Below are positions 33,414 through 34,486 of a stretch of 34,486 nt of DNA, in pieces. The translations under genes and the position numbers were made by a program. Each line of letters begins with the position of its first letter. Within the stretch, counting starts at the first letter, position 1. The notes under the pieces are model-generated. The model saw nothing but the letters and a program-made list of their open reading frames with translations, did not search any database and had not been told where the DNA came from. Source of the stretch: Rhodobacterales bacterium (lineage in GTDB: Bacteria; Pseudomonadota; Alphaproteobacteria; Rhizobiales; Stappiaceae). Location of the stretch: assembly GCA_008107755.1 (NCBI GenBank), contig VIRH01000053.1, positions 1 through 34,486 on the forward strand, in the 5' to 3' direction.

Positions 33414-34484
33414 TCACTGAGCCAATCCATGCAGGGATTTATGGAGATGCAATTTGCCCTCCCCTGCCCTGTCGATCATGGCGCGGAAGTATCCGCCCGG
33501 GGAAGAAATCTGCTGCGGATCGCGCAGGGCCTTTTCGGCGACGACAGCCAGGCACGCGGCGGCCAGATATCTCCCCTGTCGTTCGACTGCGAGCTGATAG
33601 CCTGCCTGGCTGAGCCCGATCAGGATCCGCAATTGATCGCTCGCCCCGCAGAGCGCCTGCCAATTGCCGAAGGAATAGCCGGTTTCTGCCTGAAGATGGG
33701 AACATGCGGCCTGGATCAGTCCGATGGAAACGCCATCGAGGCCGTTGCCCCCCTGATCTGCCTCCCCTGCCCTGTCCGCTTGCCTCCTGGGTCGTTGTGT
33801 TTCCGTGCGCCCGCCGCAAGGCTCTTTTTCTAGAGCCATTTCAACGGCGCAGCCGTTGTCAGAAGGAAATTCAGTTTCTTGCTCGTTAGAGCAAGTCCGT
33901 TCATCGTTACTTCTTTCAAAGTCTGGATGGGTTGTAATAGATAAAGGGATGACACCAATGTCACCCGCGCATGACATTTGCTCTTCATTGAGAGCCTGTT
34001 GGGCGGCAACAGCATCCAGATAAATCTGCTCGATTCGGCCGGCCCGATCGAAGACGTCACCCTCGGTCCACTCCCGAACAGCCTCGATGCGCTTGAGGAA
34101 GGTCTCGAAGTCAGGTCCAAAGGCGGTCACCATGTCGACCACGGCGCGGGAACAGCGGGTGATCGTGCGTTTGGCCTCCTGTTCGGCCTTGAGGCGCCGC
34201 TGAAACGCGTCTGCCTGCTGCTTGAAGGCTTCCAGATTGAAACAGGCGGGCGTGAAGTCCAGGCCGTAAGCCTGCTCTGCAACGCCGCCAGAACCGCGAT
34301 AGACAAAGCGGCGGCCGGTCGGACTGTCCCGGTAAGCGAGAATGCCGGCCTCGACGAGTTTTTTCAGGCAGCGCGTGACCGTGCGTGTGGTCTTGCGGGT
34401 GTAATCCGCCAGTCTCTGGTTGGAAATCGCGACAACCGGGCGCCGGCCGGCGTTGAAGTCGTCGCCCTGGACGAGGCCCAGGAG
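33414..34484 (-). CDS. repC: Plasmid replication initiator RepC, 5' end outside window
   Basis: The frame stays open from the window edge to the stop at 33414, giving at least 356 residues. The N-terminal winged-helix part is visible (VVAISNQRLADYTRKTTRTV, then CLKKLVEAGILAYRDSPTGR). The middle region is polar, with a charged linker. The C-terminal domain reads SSPGGYFRAMIDRAGEGKLH, the RepC signature. RepC is the essential initiator of repABC replicons and would bind the origin inside its gene. The missing N-terminal tens of residues, and any repA, repB and ctRNA, must lie beyond 34486. It differs strongly from the other RepC-like protein in this window. Confidence 0.92.
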   Translation of the reverse strand, partial: LLGLVQGDDFNAGRRPVVAISNQRLADYTRKTTRTVTRCLKKLVEAGILAYRDSPTGRRFVYRGSGGVAEQAYGLDFTPACFNLEAFKQQADAFQRRLKAEQEAKRTITRCSRAVVDMVTAFGPDFETFLKRIEAVREWTEGDVFDRAGRIEQIYLDAVAAQQALNEEQMSCAGDIGVIPLSITTHPDFERSNDERTCSNEQETEFPSDNGCAVEMALEKEPCGGRTETQRPRRQADRAGEADQGGNGLDGVSIGLIQAACSHLQAETGYSFGNWQALCGASDQLRILIGLSQAGYQLAVERQGRYLAAACLAVVAEKALRDPQQISSPGGYFRAMIDRAGEGKLHLHKSLHGLAQ

Positions 34485-34486
34485 AA

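Noticed and set aside
1..34486. tRNA, rRNA or CRISPR arrays
   Set aside because: No cloverleaf-like gene, rRNA signature or regularly spaced repeat series was seen by eye on either strand; the only close repeats are the pairs near 5803 and 26816.

Overview
The window looks like accessory DNA of an alphaproteobacterium of the Rhizobiales, most likely a repABC-type plasmid or chromid. The markers are two RepC-family replication initiators, a MucR/Ros-family regulator, a giant cyclic beta-1,2-glucan synthase-like protein (NdvB/ChvB type), toxin-antitoxin pairs, and insertion sequences of the IS3, IS6, IS66 and IS5 families. No rRNA, tRNA or CRISPR array was recognised.

Left part (1-7.8 kb): the right end of an IS3-family element has cut off a serine-hydrolase (beta-lactamase-like) gene. 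Next to it is a type V autotransporter adhesin on the minus strand. A Phd/PemK-like toxin-antitoxin operon follows, then a small conserved hypothetical gene and an SRAP (HMCES/YedK) DNA-repair protein on the minus strand. An orphan HopA1-domain protein lies behind a leader rich in dyads, followed by a hypothetical gene.

Middle part (8-15.5 kb): a same-strand cluster reads RepC-like initiator, lipoprotein, amidoligase, with 12-13 nt gaps. A strong rho-independent terminator and a UUCG-capped hairpin lie upstream of this RepC on the opposite strand, in the geometry expected for a counter-transcribed RNA. An M48 membrane protease, a hypothetical gene and a TacAT-like (GNAT/DUF1778) toxin-antitoxin pair with a clear operator follow. 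A frameshifted IS6-family element comes next; it has destroyed a transglutaminase-family gene that lay downstream of the glucan synthase.

Giant gene region (15.6-25 kb): one minus-strand ORF of about 2870 codons encodes the NdvB-like protein. Upstream of it are a 43-codon lysine-rich small protein and a PRC-barrel protein.

Right part (25.1-34.5 kb): an intact IS6-family element, a secreted thermonuclease, an IS66 remnant, and a complete IS5-family element inserted just before a compact three-gene operon. That operon encodes a VWA protein, a PP2C phosphatase and a kinase carrying helix-hairpin-helix and zinc-ribbon domains, and it matches the TerY-P triad of predicted stress-signalling systems. 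MucR follows, and the window ends inside a second RepC gene.

The most unusual items are the solitary TerY-P triad with a degenerate kinase catalytic loop, the orphan HopA1-like protein, and the second, solitary RepC placed in an apparent operon with an amidoligase and a lipoprotein.
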